This document shows, piece by piece, positions 1 through 8,500 of a stretch of DNA of 30,215 nt. This stretch comes from a virus. Made by a program: the position numbers and the translations under genes. Location of the stretch: IMG/VR virus record IMGVR_UViG_3300049216_000580, positions 1-30,215 of that record; one strand, given 5' to 3'. The notes under the pieces were generated by a model that was given only the letters and a program-made list of their open reading frames with translations, was not told where the DNA came from and ran no database searches. Each line of letters begins with the position of its first letter. Positions within the stretch are counted from its first letter, which is position 1.

Positions 1-1218
1 TCACCCCTCCCACAGCGGCACCGACGGAAGATGCCGCTCGATCGCTTCGCGCACCTTGGGCGGGACTTCGGCCGCGTCCTTCCAGACCTCCCGAAAACGT
101 TCGACCGTGTCGCGGACGGTGTCGCGCGTCAGCTTTTCCGGCAGGCCGGTCTTGCCGGCGAAGCGGGCGAACTGATCGTGCGTCAGCGACGCGAAGTCTT
201 TCGAGCCCGCGAAGGAGAGTGCGAGCTTGTCGTTGGGCATATAGGCGACGGTCGATACGAAATCGTAAGCCGGCGACAGCTGCGCCTGGCGCCGGTCGGG
301 ATAGAGCAGCGACCAGTTCTTCGCGTGCATGTCGCCGTTGCCGATCAAGACATTGAAAGCCAGGCGGCGCAGGAATTCCGCGACGCCCTCCTCGCCCGTC
401 TCGATCCAGAGCACGCGCGCGATGTTGCCATAGCTCAATTTGCCGTACTTCTTCTCGGGATACAGTCCGAAAACCTGCGCGAAGTCCTCCATGTGGACGG
501 CCTCGCCCGTTCCGGTTCTATCGAACCGGCGGATGGTGAAGACGCTGGGACCGGCCGCTTCGATTCCATCCGGTAATCCGGAGATGCGTGTTACCGGCAG
601 CAGCGACGTCTGCGGCACATCGATGCCGACCCGCCGCGCCAGCTCCATCATCGCAAATTCGTTCTCGGGCACTCCCGAGTAGACCGTGGACGGCAGCTTC
701 ACGATCCAGGAGCCGCCGACGCCGTCGGCGGGGATCGTGAGCCCTCCTGAAGCTCTCTCGACCGCGGAGAATTTGAGCTGAACGCCGGCGAGCGAAAAGC
801 GCAGGACGTCATCGCTTTCCATGGCGCCTTGCGCGTCCGGAAGATCGCCATCGATCGGCGGAAGAGAGCCGCCGCCGAACGGCACGATCTGTAACGCGCC
901 CGGCAGATCGCGGCCCAGCGTCCAGATAAGATAGAACTCACGGAGCGGATTCACGCCGGCACGCGCCGCCAGATAGTCGCGCATCGCGCCTTCGGGCAGG
1001 AGATTGGAAAAAAACGGCGGCAGCCTGGTCTGCGTCGGCGCGATATCGGCGATCAGCCCGCCAAGCGTGTCCTTGAAGGAAAGGCCGAGCGTCGGCCTTC
1101 GCGTGTCCGCGATGTAAGCCTCGTCAAAGGCAAACAGGACCTTGTCGCCCGGCACCCTCGTCAACGCGCCGATCGAGCGGCCATGGAGACGAACGTCGAG
1201 GACCGAAACGTCAGGCAT
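1..1218 (-). CDS. hipA: HipA-family serine/threonine kinase toxin
   Basis: A 405-residue HipA-like kinase, complete in the window (TGA at 1-3). The N-terminal part (about 1-110) matches the HipA N1 domain that contacts HipB. The kinase core follows: SLAGVQLKFS around 142-151 corresponds to the ejected P-loop region of HipA, with a serine near 151; WIVKLPS at 171-177 supplies the ATP-binding lysine (K174); GNGDMHAKN at 293-301 is the catalytic loop (D296, N301); PAYDF at 316-320 is the metal-binding DFG equivalent (D319). All key residues look intact. Known HipA proteins phosphorylate glutamyl-tRNA synthetase or related targets and cause growth arrest. The start ATG overlaps the end of the upstream hipB by 8 bp, so the two are translationally coupled. 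It lies beyond the phage terminator and may be a passenger gene or host sequence. Confidence 0.93.
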   Translation of the reverse strand: MPDVSVLDVRLHGRSIGALTRVPGDKVLFAFDEAYIADTRRPTLGLSFKDTLGGLIADIAPTQTRLPPFFSNLLPEGAMRDYLAARAGVNPLREFYLIWTLGRDLPGALQIVPFGGGSLPPIDGDLPDAQGAMESDDVLRFSLAGVQLKFSAVERASGGLTIPADGVGGSWIVKLPSTVYSGVPENEFAMMELARRVGIDVPQTSLLPVTRISGLPDGIEAAGPSVFTIRRFDRTGTGEAVHMEDFAQVFGLYPEKKYGKLSYGNIARVLWIETGEEGVAEFLRRLAFNVLIGNGDMHAKNWSLLYPDRRQAQLSPAYDFVSTVAYMPNDKLALSFAGSKDFASLTHDQFARFAGKTGLPEKLTRDTVRDTVERFREVWKDAAEVPPKVREAIERHLPSVPLWEG

Positions 1219-1504
1219 CGTCGCCGTCCTCGATCCGATAAGCCGGGATTTGTTCGGATGAAGCGCCGCGTTCCATCGCCCGCATGGCGGGCAATAGCCG
1301 GCGCGGCACGAGTTGGACCTCGAGATCCAGCGCGCGCGCGAACTCGATCAGGCTCGAGGTCTGAAGATCGACGCCGCCGTTTTCGATCTTGGAGATATGG
1401 CTCTGCGGCACGCCGACCTTTTCGGCGAGCGCGCGCTGGCTCAGCCCCTTGGCTTTGCGGGCCGATTTCAGGATCGACGGTATATCGCCTAAGACGGAGC
1501 GCAT
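1211..1504 (-). CDS. hipB: HipB-family antitoxin, XRE-type helix-turn-helix
   Basis: A 97-residue DNA-binding antitoxin. Residues about 9-64 form a Cro/C1-type helix-turn-helix domain (LSQRALAEKVGVPQSHISKIE, with the recognition helix around PQSHISK), followed by a short strand segment (LEVQLVPRRLL) typical of HipB dimerisation. The tail is charged. It is expected to bind HipA, neutralise it and repress its own promoter in the AT-rich region just upstream. The ATG at 1504 has only a weak ribosome-binding site (AAAGGC). It is first in a two-gene operon with hipA. Confidence 0.9.
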   Translation of the reverse strand: MRSVLGDIPSILKSARKAKGLSQRALAEKVGVPQSHISKIENGGVDLQTSSLIEFARALDLEVQLVPRRLLPAMRAMERGASSEQIPAYRIEDGDDA

Positions 1505-1648
1505 GATCTGCCTTTATATATCAAACTGGAACTTATATATGCTAAACTATATCAACATGTCAACAGGACTGATCTATAAAAATAGATCAGAATGGAGTAT
1601 CGATATATTTAAGCATATCAAAGAATCCGCACATACTCTTATATAACG
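1505..1648 (-). promoter_or_regulatory. AT-rich leader and likely promoter/operator of hipBA
   Basis: This 144-bp stretch has no credible gene and is only about 30% GC (36 of 120 bases in 1501-1620), against 65-75% around it. It holds several TATATA-type -10 candidates on the minus strand, the nearest about 10 bases before the hipB start. The heptamer ATATCAA occurs three times (1518-1524, 1549-1555, 1615-1621). A perfect inverted repeat with arms CTGATCTA (1570-1577) and TAGATCAG (1584-1591) surrounds a 6-base A-rich centre. Autoregulation by HipB binding to repeats is known for the family; which repeats serve here is inference. Confidence 0.6.
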
Positions 1649-1680
1649 CAAAAACCCCGGCAGCCTTTCGGCCGCCGGGG
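1649..1680 (-). terminator. Rho-independent terminator closing the phage late operon
   Basis: Read on the minus strand, an 11-bp GC-rich stem (CCCCGGC.GCC against GGC.GCCGGGG, with one G-T wobble) has a GAAA tetraloop and is followed directly by a T5 run. It lies 27 bases after the stop of the last phage gene (1707) and before the hipBA leader, so it separates the two transcription units. Confidence 0.9.
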
Positions 1681-1706
1681 TGTCCCCTTCGACAGTGTTG
1701 TGCGCG

Positions 1707-2000
1707 TCAGCTCGACGGCGTCTCGAACTTGGCCATGAAGGCCTGGAGCAGGAGGTTGGCGACTTTGCTCAGCTCGGCGCCTTCCTGGTTCTCGACATAG
1801 GTCCAGGTTTCGGCGACGGCGTCGCCCCAGCCCTTGCCGGCCTGGATCGCCTGGGTGAACGTGGTCTGCGCGCCGTGGAAGATGGCGATCTCGTCGTCCG
1901 GCAATTCGCCGAGGATCACGTTGAAGGTCGCCGACACGCGCGACCAGATGGACAGGGCGTCCGCCTTCAGCATCGACCAGATGCTTTCGAGGAAGTTCAT
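1707..2000 (-). CDS. Small protein of unknown function, last gene of the late operon
   Basis: A 97-residue protein beginning MNFLESIWSMLKADALSIWS. The ATG at 2000 is chosen because AAGGAG lies 7 bases upstream; the longer frame reaching 2105 is arginine-rich and looks non-coding. The sequence is helical and acidic (LPDDEIAIFHGAQTTF, ETWTYVENQEGAELSKV) with no clear membrane segment or signal peptide. Similar short proteins occur at the ends of prophage late operons, but I do not recognise a named family. Its own strong ribosome-binding site and the preceding 183-bp gap suggest it can be translated independently. Confidence 0.7.
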   Translation of the reverse strand: MNFLESIWSMLKADALSIWSRVSATFNVILGELPDDEIAIFHGAQTTFTQAIQAGKGWGDAVAETWTYVENQEGAELSKVANLLLQAFMAKFETPSS

Positions 2001-2044
2001 GAGAGTTCTCCTTGAGGGTACGACACGGCCACGCCGCGCCGGGC

Positions 2045-2123
2045 GGCCATCCGAAAACGCTGCGGCGTCCCTGCTCACGGCCACCCTCAAGCGGACGATG
2101 AGCACGCAGCGCTCCGGATGGCC
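2045..2123. repeat. Long imperfect inverted repeat in the 2001-2183 gap
   Basis: The gap between the four-helix membrane gene and the last late gene has no open frame worth calling. The arm GGCCATCCG-AAAA-CGCTGC (2045-2063) faces GCAGCG-CTC-CGGATGGCC (2106-2123), giving 9 plus 6 paired bases. Inside the loop a further TGCTCA/TGAGCA pair extends the stem. There is no T-run on either side, so it is not an ordinary terminator. It could be an mRNA structure or a small RNA. Confidence 0.5.
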
Positions 2124-2183
2124 TTCCGCCGGGGCGTTTTTCAGAACTTGAATCGGATGGGCGTGCGTCGAGGCGCCCTGCCT

Positions 2184-2630
2184 CTACTGATACAGGCGCG
2201 CCGAGAGCACATGATGGATCGCGTAGAACACGGCGAACGCGACGCCGGCCGCGCAGATGCCGATCCCCGACAGGAACGACAGCCGCTCCTTGCCGATATA
2301 CTGAAGCTTCGCGGAAGCGCTCATGTAGAGGAACAGGACGCTGAGGCCCAGCCCTATGCACGTCCCGACCGTCTCCCACGTTCCGCGGTCGAAGAAGATC
2401 GGCTCGTTCCACAGGAGCGTGGCGATCACGCGCTTGCCGAAAAAGACGACGAAGGCCAGACCGGCGTAGAAATAGGCGGCCGCGTTCTTGAGCCGCGGGT
2501 CGGCCGGCCGGCCGTGGAACCAGAGCTTGGTGTAGCGCCACCAGAAATCGGCATAGAGGATCGCAACGAGGGTGGCCGCGACCGTCACGGACGCCCGAAC
2601 GCCAACGCTTACCAACACAAGAATGTTCAT
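2184..2630 (-). CDS. Four-helix integral membrane protein of unknown function
   Basis: A 148-residue, strongly hydrophobic protein starting MNILVLVSVGVRASVTVAAT. Four membrane segments can be seen at about 2-27, 50-73, 87-106 and 117-140. The second and third are separated by a tryptophan/aspartate-containing loop (LLWNEPIFFDRGTWETV). The ATG at 2630 overlaps the stop of the upstream gene by 4 bp (ATGA); an in-frame ATG at 2639 is also possible. It sits in a run of tiny genes at the end of the late operon, so a holin-like or superinfection-exclusion role is possible, but no family is recognised. Confidence 0.75.
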   Translation of the reverse strand: MNILVLVSVGVRASVTVAATLVAILYADFWWRYTKLWFHGRPADPRLKNAAAYFYAGLAFVVFFGKRVIATLLWNEPIFFDRGTWETVGTCIGLGLSVLFLYMSASAKLQYIGKERLSFLSGIGICAAGVAFAVFYAIHHVLSARLYQ

Positions 2631-2836
2631 CGCCGCCATCCGGCCATCGTCTCGCCCATCAGCACGAGCGTCCGCGCGCTGCGTTCGGCGAGTTCCTTCG
2701 TCCGCTTCTGTTCATCGTGCGCCGCATCGCTGATCTTGTTGGCGATCTCTTCTTTCTGGCTCGGGATGACGAGCGTCTGGGCTATCACCGGCAAGAACGC
2801 CCGATGCCATACATCGCGCAGCCGCCGCAGGATCAT
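2627..2836 (-). CDS. Small charged helical protein, unknown function
   Basis: A 69-residue protein beginning MILRRLRDVWHRAFLPVIAQ. The N-terminal third is basic and amphipathic; the rest is a charged helix (EEIANKISDAAHDEQKRTKELAERSARTL) with coiled-coil character. The ATG at 2836 overlaps the preceding stop by 4 bp, and its own stop overlaps the next start by 4 bp. This coupling is the main reason for calling so short a gene. It may pair with the coiled-coil membrane protein just upstream. Confidence 0.65.
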   Translation of the reverse strand: MILRRLRDVWHRAFLPVIAQTLVIPSQKEEIANKISDAAHDEQKRTKELAERSARTLVLMGETMAGWRR

Positions 2837-3141
2837 CGCGCAGCTCCCCGCGCCCAGTTCGTCGCGACCCCCATCAAGGTGCTCATCGCGCTTTGCTGCG
2901 CTTCCAGGGTTCGCGTCAGGTCGGAAATGCGCTGCGTCAGCGTCTCCAGCGCCTTGGCGGAGGCGGCGTCGCCGCTGGCCGAGGCGGCGAGCTGTATTCC
3001 GGTGGTCTTGAGATCGAGGATGCGCGCCTCGCGCTCCTTGTTCAGCGCGCGCCACAGGATCGTGACCGCAAATCCCAGCGCGAAGATGACGATGCCGGAC
3101 GCCGGGCCATAGGCCGCCTCCAGGCTCTTGAACCAATCCAT
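2833..3141 (-). CDS. Membrane-anchored coiled-coil protein
   Basis: A 102-residue protein with one membrane segment at about 12-31 (GPASGIVIFALGFAVTILW) and then a long charged helix to about residue 92 with heptad-like spacing (ALETLTQRISDLTRTLEAQQ). The layout of one N-terminal anchor and a coiled coil resembles inner-membrane spanins (Rz) and the DUF2730/Mu gp25 group, but I cannot choose between them. The ATG at 3141 lies 1 base after the previous stop; the longer frame to 3195 would overlap that gene without reason. Downstream genes are coupled by ATGA overlaps. Confidence 0.7.
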   Translation of the reverse strand: MDWFKSLEAAYGPASGIVIFALGFAVTILWRALNKEREARILDLKTTGIQLAASASGDAASAKALETLTQRISDLTRTLEAQQSAMSTLMGVATNWARGAAR

Positions 3142-3142
3142 G

Positions 3143-3307
3143 TCAATCCACCGGGCACTTGACCGCAGCCCCCACGTGCCGCGAGACGTGGGCATGCTTG
3201 GCGAGCGGCTTGGACTGCACCGCGCCGCGGTCCTCGATCTCCGGCCGGCATCGAGGCGCGCAGGAATGCAGCGATAAGGCGGCCACCAAGACCAGGACCG
3301 CGATCAC
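3143..3307 (-). CDS. Tiny putative lipoprotein (GTG start)
   Basis: A 54-residue product if translation begins at the GTG at 3307, which overlaps the preceding stop as GTGA, the coupling style of its neighbours. It has a hydrophobic signal-peptide core (VIAVLVLVAALSLHSC) ending in a lipobox-like LHSC, then a short basic/cysteine-containing tail (CAPRCRPEIEDRG ... KCPVD). Small lipoproteins in this position can be outer-membrane spanins (Rz1-like), yet the proline-rich tail typical of Rz1 is missing. It could be a chance frame; coupling and lipobox are the support. Confidence 0.5.
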   Translation of the reverse strand: MIAVLVLVAALSLHSCAPRCRPEIEDRGAVQSKPLAKHAHVSRHVGAAVKCPVD

Positions 3308-3558
3308 CTTGATGCGCAGCCCTTGGCGTCGCCATAGTAGCGGCGCCAGTCCAGCGCCATGCGCATGATGATGGAATCCTCGGGGACCGGCTTGAGCGCT
3401 TCCGCCAGCGCTTTCAGGTCCGCGTCGCTCCAGGCGCGGAACGGGGCGCAGACGGCTTGCGGCGCGGTTGCCGTGACGGGCGAAGCGACCGGCGCGGGCG
3501 TCGTGCCGCAGCCGGCGAGCGCGAGCGCGGCGCACATCAAGAAGACACGCGGCTTCAT
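3304..3558 (-). CDS. Small phage lipoprotein
   Basis: An 84-residue protein with a type II signal peptide: KPR, a hydrophobic core (VFLMCAALA) and lipobox LAGC, giving a lipidated cysteine near residue 16. The mature part starts with a threonine/proline/alanine linker and ends in a helical segment (WSDADLKALAEALKPVPEDS). The ATG at 3558 overlaps the upstream stop by 4 bp. It is likely anchored in the outer membrane. A role as the o-spanin of a lysis cassette is possible from its position beside the holin-like gene, but is not shown by sequence. Confidence 0.7.
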   Translation of the reverse strand: MKPRVFLMCAALALAGCGTTPAPVASPVTATAPQAVCAPFRAWSDADLKALAEALKPVPEDSIIMRMALDWRRYYGDAKGCASR

Positions 3559-3917
3559 TTCGGTCCTCCGGATTCGAGATCGGCGATGAGCGCGTCCTTC
3601 GTCTTGGGCGCCGCGCCGTCGGCCTGGGCAAGGATCGCGCGCGCTTGCGGCGCCGAGACGACCTGGCCCGTCTGCGCCGCCGCGGCGACGCGCGCTTCGG
3701 CGTTGGCGCCGTTGAGCAGGCTGAGGCCGTAGCCGCCCGCACCCACGATCAGCGCGCTCACCGCCTCGGCGATGCTCGCGGCATCGCTCTGGCTCGCTTG
3801 ATGGGCAACGAGCCACGACGCGAGAGCACCCGCGGCGGCCGTCGCCAGATGGCGCACTTCCCTTGTGGCGAAAGACTGCACGAAGCTGCTCGAAAGCAGC
3901 CATTTGAGGACGCTCAT
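3555..3917 (-). CDS. Putative holin (Pam3 gp28-like)
   Basis: A 120-residue protein starting MSVLKWLLSSSFVQSFATRE. Two hydrophobic segments, about 27-42 (LATAAAGALASWLVAH) and 53-70 (EAVSALIVGAGGYGLSLL), are followed by an alanine-rich soluble tail. The layout and the late-operon position fit small holin-like proteins of the cyanophage Pam3 gp28 type. The ATG at 3917 has AGGTGA 8 bases upstream; a GTG at 3929 overlapping the gp48 stop is an alternative. No endolysin is visible in the window, so the lysis role rests on topology and position. Confidence 0.6.
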   Translation of the reverse strand: MSVLKWLLSSSFVQSFATREVRHLATAAAGALASWLVAHQASQSDAASIAEAVSALIVGAGGYGLSLLNGANAEARVAAAAQTGQVVSAPQARAILAQADGAAPKTKDALIADLESGGPK

Positions 3918-3925
3918 GGCTGGGA

Positions 3926-4432
3926 TCACCTATCGTAGACGAAATTGACGATGCAGGTCGCGCGGTTGTGCGTGGCGACGACGCTTTGCAGTGCCTTCTT
4001 CACGGCCGGAGTCGTGGCGGTGGGCGCGTGCAGCTCCCAGGTGAAGGGCGTTCCCGTCGGCAGCACGTCGGTGGTGTGGATCTGCACGCCCGCGATCGCG
4101 GCGACCGCGACGAAATGCGCCGGCGTGAAGCCGCCCGGATCGCCGATCACCAGCAGGAGATTGGTGCGCCGCAGGGCGGGCGCGCCGCGTGCGGTCACGC
4201 CGAACGCCGCTTCCCAATCGGGAAGCATGTTGACCGTGGCGCCCGGATCGAGCTCGGTGGCGAAGAGATCCGCCAGCATCTGATGCGCGAGCCAGGCGAC
4301 GTTGGCGATCGCGCTCATGTACTTGGCGAAGACGGTGTTGGTATCGCGCGGCCAGGCGGGCCCGCTGGGAAGCAGCGCCTGGGCGGCATCGAGATAGTCC
4401 GCTGAGGTCAGCGTCGAATAGGGCGCGCTCAT
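3926..4432 (-). CDS. Mu gp48-like tail/baseplate protein (DUF2313, YmfQ family)
   Basis: A 168-residue protein starting MSAPYSTLTSADYLDAAQALLPSGPAWPRD, the typical opening of the YmfQ/DUF2313 family (LLP.G.AW....). It continues with the family pattern of a helical segment and LLPDWEAAFGV-type motif (here MLPDWEAAFGV). In Mu and P2-like phages this protein joins the baseplate after the gp47/J wedge and helps attach the fibres. The ATG at 4432 overlaps the gp47 stop by 4 bp. The much longer same-frame extension to 5329 lies inside the gp47 gene and is a shadow. Confidence 0.87.
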   Translation of the reverse strand: MSAPYSTLTSADYLDAAQALLPSGPAWPRDTNTVFAKYMSAIANVAWLAHQMLADLFATELDPGATVNMLPDWEAAFGVTARGAPALRRTNLLLVIGDPGGFTPAHFVAVAAIAGVQIHTTDVLPTGTPFTWELHAPTATTPAVKKALQSVVATHNRATCIVNFVYDR

Positions 4433-5490
4433 TGATAGGCAATCGTTCCAAGGGTGAGGAGCACGTCGAAGTTCGCCGCGATGTCTTTCGAAGGCGCGGT
4501 GAGGAACTGGCCGGTGATCTTGCCGGCGCCGGCGATCACGGGGATGACCTGAGACTGCATCGAAAGCCCTGCGCCGATGGCGAGGCCCGTATGCATCGTC
4601 GCCAGAGCCTGCGCGATGGCGGGGCGCACGCCGGTGGGCACCACGGCATTGGAGAGCGTGTAGTTCACCGCGGCCAGCGTCGGCCCCTTGACGTTGACTG
4701 TGTCGGTGACCGGCTTCACCGCCAGGATGGCGTTGGTGACGTTGGTGAGGTCGCCGCTCGCCGGCAGGATGCTTCCCGGGTTGCCGTCCATCACGAAGCG
4801 AACCGTCACCGTTCCCGCGCCGTGCTCGATCGGATTGGCGGTGGCGCGCGTGACGCCGGGCACGCTGAGCGCCCAGCGCTGGTAGTCGGCGATGGTGCCC
4901 GCGCCGCTCGGCGGATTGCTGATCCTGTCGGAGATGCGCGCGCCGAACGCCGCCGCCGTCTCCGCGTCGAGACCGCCCGACAGACCCGAGCCGTCGACCG
5001 ACGCGGTGCCGTCGACGCCGGTGAGCACGGCCAGAAGCGTCAGCGGCGCGCCGGCCGGCAGATTGCCGGCGAGCCCGCCCGTGAGCGCGACGATCGGCAC
5101 CGAGGTGGCGCCGGCGATCAGCGCGGCGTCGGCCGTCGTCTTGTAGAGATTGCCGAGGCTGTCCTGCAGCTGCGTATGCTTCGGCACCGAGGAGGTGGCC
5201 GTGCCCGTGAACAGCGCATTGCCGGCCGACGCGACCGGCGGCTTGGGCGAAAGTCCCACGAGCGCGCCCCAGCGGGAGAGATAATACCAGTCGTCCGCCG
5301 TGTTCGGCAGCGCCTGGCGCGCCAGCCAATCGGCATAGCCGTAAAGGCCGTAGACCAGCGCCGCGATCACGTCCGAGGACACGGTGATGTTGGACTTCGG
5401 CAGCGTGCCGTCGGCGCCTTTGAGCTTGGAGGCAAAGAGCGCCCGCGCGCGCAGGCGCAGATCGCTCAACGTGGGACGTTGGAACGGCAT
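4429..5490 (-). CDS. Baseplate J-like protein (Mu gp47 homologue)
   Basis: A 353-residue baseplate wedge protein. The N-terminus (MPFQRPTLSDLRLRARALFA) and the following YGYADWLARQALPNTAD and ...LSRWGALVGLSPKP segments are characteristic of the Mu gp47/P2 gpJ family. The middle has the conserved ETAAAFGARISDRISNPPSGAG-type stretch and YQRWALSVPGVTRA. It forms the wedge periphery of the contractile baseplate with the gp46 and gp48 homologues. I chose the ATG at 5490 because AGGTGA stands 5 bases before it; a GTG at 5499 is possible. It is separated from the gp46 gene by four fibre genes, whereas in Mu the two are adjacent. Confidence 0.93.
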   Translation of the reverse strand: MPFQRPTLSDLRLRARALFASKLKGADGTLPKSNITVSSDVIAALVYGLYGYADWLARQALPNTADDWYYLSRWGALVGLSPKPPVASAGNALFTGTATSSVPKHTQLQDSLGNLYKTTADAALIAGATSVPIVALTGGLAGNLPAGAPLTLLAVLTGVDGTASVDGSGLSGGLDAETAAAFGARISDRISNPPSGAGTIADYQRWALSVPGVTRATANPIEHGAGTVTVRFVMDGNPGSILPASGDLTNVTNAILAVKPVTDTVNVKGPTLAAVNYTLSNAVVPTGVRPAIAQALATMHTGLAIGAGLSMQSQVIPVIAGAGKITGQFLTAPSKDIAANFDVLLTLGTIAYQ

Positions 5491-5539
5491 GTTTTTCACC
5501 TATGAGGATTGGAGGCGGAAGAGATCGGCGATCGCGTCG

Positions 5540-8500
5540 CTACAGCCGCGCGTCCGCGACCCAATGGACGCCCAGCCAGTCGCCCACGGCGCCGCCGCTG
5601 TTGCCGGTGCACACCACTTCGAACGAAGCGTCGCCGGCGTTCTGGCCGCCGGTCGCCGAGCAGTCGGCGTTTCCGGTTTCGTTGCGGACCTGGGCGTTCA
5701 AGCTGACGGGGTTATAGAAAGTCACGGACGGGAAAGGGCGCATCGGCGTGAACAGCTTGATCTGGAACGCCTCGCTCCCCGTGCCCGACGTGGCGCGGCG
5801 CCAGCGCGTCTCGCCGCTCAACGCGCCTGCGCCCTGCTGGATGGAGTTTCCGACGATGAACGATTTCTGATACCGCCGCTGGCAGCGGATGAGTTCGCTG
5901 GCATAGTCGGGCTTGCGGTAGGGCGTGGCGATGCTGCCGACCTCCAGCTTGACGTTGCCGATGGTGAAGCTGTCGTCCGCGCCCGCGGTGCCGACGAAGG
6001 CCGAGCCGTGGAACTCGATCGCGAATTCGGTGATGGAGCTCGGCACGGTCAGCGCCGGCGTGATGATGCGCGCCACGGTTCCCGCGGCCGCGACCTGGGA
6101 CGTCAAGGACCCGGTCGTCGTGCTCACCCCGCCGGTCGCGAAGCCGAGCGTGCCGTTCAGATGCAGGTCGAGATCCTCGTCGATCCCGGTGCCGCCGAGA
6201 AGCGACACGAAAGGTCCGCTCGTCGGCGAGTAGTTGGCGCCGATCATGAAATCGAACGAGACCACGACGGTCTTGCCGGCCAGGTACATCGCTTCCGTTT
6301 GGCCGAATTGCTGCGCCAGCCGGACCCTGTTGGCGGTGGTCTGTCCGCTGTTGCGCTTGATGTTGAGCGAGTACTGCGAGCCGCCGATGCCCGTGACGAG
6401 CGCCGCGGTATAGGCATTCGAGGTATTGCCGCCCACTTTCCAGAAATCGATGATGTGGGTTTTCGCCGCGGATCCGCCGAACGTGTAGCTTCCGAATTCC
6501 TGATAGACATCGAAAGACGGATTGACGATCAGATTGGGCTCGACGACGTCGCACGCCTTGAACGTCGAGCTCTGGCCGTCCCAGGTCCACGCCTGACCCT
6601 GCTTGAGCGTGTCGGTGCTGATGGCCTGGCCGCCGATATTGGCGTTGGCGTAGGTCCTGACCGCCTTCTGCGACGGGACCGCGGTGTCGACCGGCGAGCC
6701 GCCGCCGAGCGTCGTGTCGGTCGACGGCGAGACGTTCAGCGTGCCGGTCGACCACGAGATCATGCCGCCGTAGCTCACGCTCGACCACGTATCGGTTCCG
6801 GACCGGTAGTAGATGTTGTTGGTGCCCGAGAGCGCCTCCAGCGCCGCGAGATCGTTGGCGAGCGCCAGAGTCGGATTGCCGGAAACTCCGTTGCCGTTGG
6901 TGATCGACAGTCCCGTCAGCGGCACCGCGATGCTGCGCGGCGTATAGGTCTGGGCCGCGGTGCGCGCGACCAGACCGGTCGTATTGAGCGCCGCGAGCGC
7001 GTCGAGCTCCGCGCTCGAGGCCTCGTAAGCGCCGGGACCGGCGAACTGGGTCCAGGGCATCAGAGTCGTGCCGATCGTACCGCCTTGATCGGCGGTGCAG
7101 TACCAGCCCGTATCCCCGTTCGCCGTTCCCTGCTCGACGAAGCAGAACGCGCCGGGCACCTTGCTCCAATTGTCCATATCGGGAGCACGGCTCCACGATC
7201 CACTCGAGACGATCCAGATGCCGTTGTTGGCGGCGTTGGAATTGGTCTTGTCGAGCACGCGGTCGCCCGCGACGCAGGAGACGCCGTCGATCGTCTGCAG
7301 ACCCGAATGCACCAGCGGGGAACCGATCGTGCTCGCCGCCTTCACGCTTGGCTTGGCATCGAGACCCTGCGCGGTCGTATCGACATAGTTCTTGGTCGCG
7401 GCGTCCTGCGCGCCGCTCGGATCGGGAAGCCCGGTGATCGCGGCCGGCGAGGAGAACGTGCCGCCGGTGACGGTCTTGCCGGTGAAGGTGAGAGAGACCG
7501 GAAGTCCGAGCGTCGGCGTAGCTGCGACGCCGTCGCCGTTGGAGACGGCGATCTCGCCGGCCGTTCCCGCGATCGCGCGCGGCACATAGGTATGGGCGCC
7601 GGTGCGCGCCACGAGGCCCGTCGTGCTCAGCGCCGCGACCGCGTCGAGCTCCGCGCTCGAGGCCTCGTAAGCGCCGGGACCGGAGAATTGCGTCCAGGCG
7701 ATCGCCGTCGTTCCCAGCGTGCCGCCCTGGTCCGCGGTGCAGAGCCAGCCGGTGTCCCCGTTCACCGTGCCCTGCTCGACGAAGCAGAACGCGCCGGGCA
7801 CCTGGCTCCAGCTGCTCAGATCGGCGGCGCGAGTCCACGATCCGCTCGCCACGACCCAGATGCCCCTGAGCGATGCGGTCGAATTGTCCTTGTCGAGCAC
7901 GCGGTCGCCCGCGACGCAGGAGACGCCGTCGATCGTTTGCGTGCCGGTATGAATCAGGCTGGACGTGCTCGCCGCCTTCACGCTCGGCTTGGCATCGAGG
8001 CCCTGGACCGAAGTGTCGACATAGTTCTTGGTCGCGGCGTCCTGCGTGCCGCTCGGATCGGGAAGCCCGGTGATCGCCGCCGGCGACGAGAACGTGCCGC
8101 CGGTCACGGTCTTGCCGGTGAAGGTGAGAGAGCTCGGAAGTCCGAGTGTCGGCGCCCCCGCGACGCCATCGCCGTTGGCGACGGCGATCTCGCCGGCCGT
8201 TCCCGCGATCGCGCGCTGTGTCCAGGTGTCGGTCGTGGTGCGCACCGCGATGCCGGTCGATGCCAGACCTTCGAGCGCGGCCAGATCGTTGGCGAGCGCG
8301 AGCGTCGGATTGCCCGACACGCCGTCCGGATTGTTGATCGACAGGCCCGTGGGTACTGCGATGGAGCGCTGCGCCCAGCTGTCGGCGCCGGTTCGTACCG
8401 CGATGCCGGTCGATGCCAGCCCCTCGAGCGCGGCCAGATCGTTGGCGAGCGCGAAAGTGGGACTGCCCGAGACGCCGTCGGGATTGGCGATCGTCAACCC

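Noticed and set aside
1389-1646. A plus-strand 85-codon frame across the hipB promoter region
   Set aside because: It overlaps hipB antisense and runs through the AT-rich leader; there is no ribosome-binding site or recognisable sequence.
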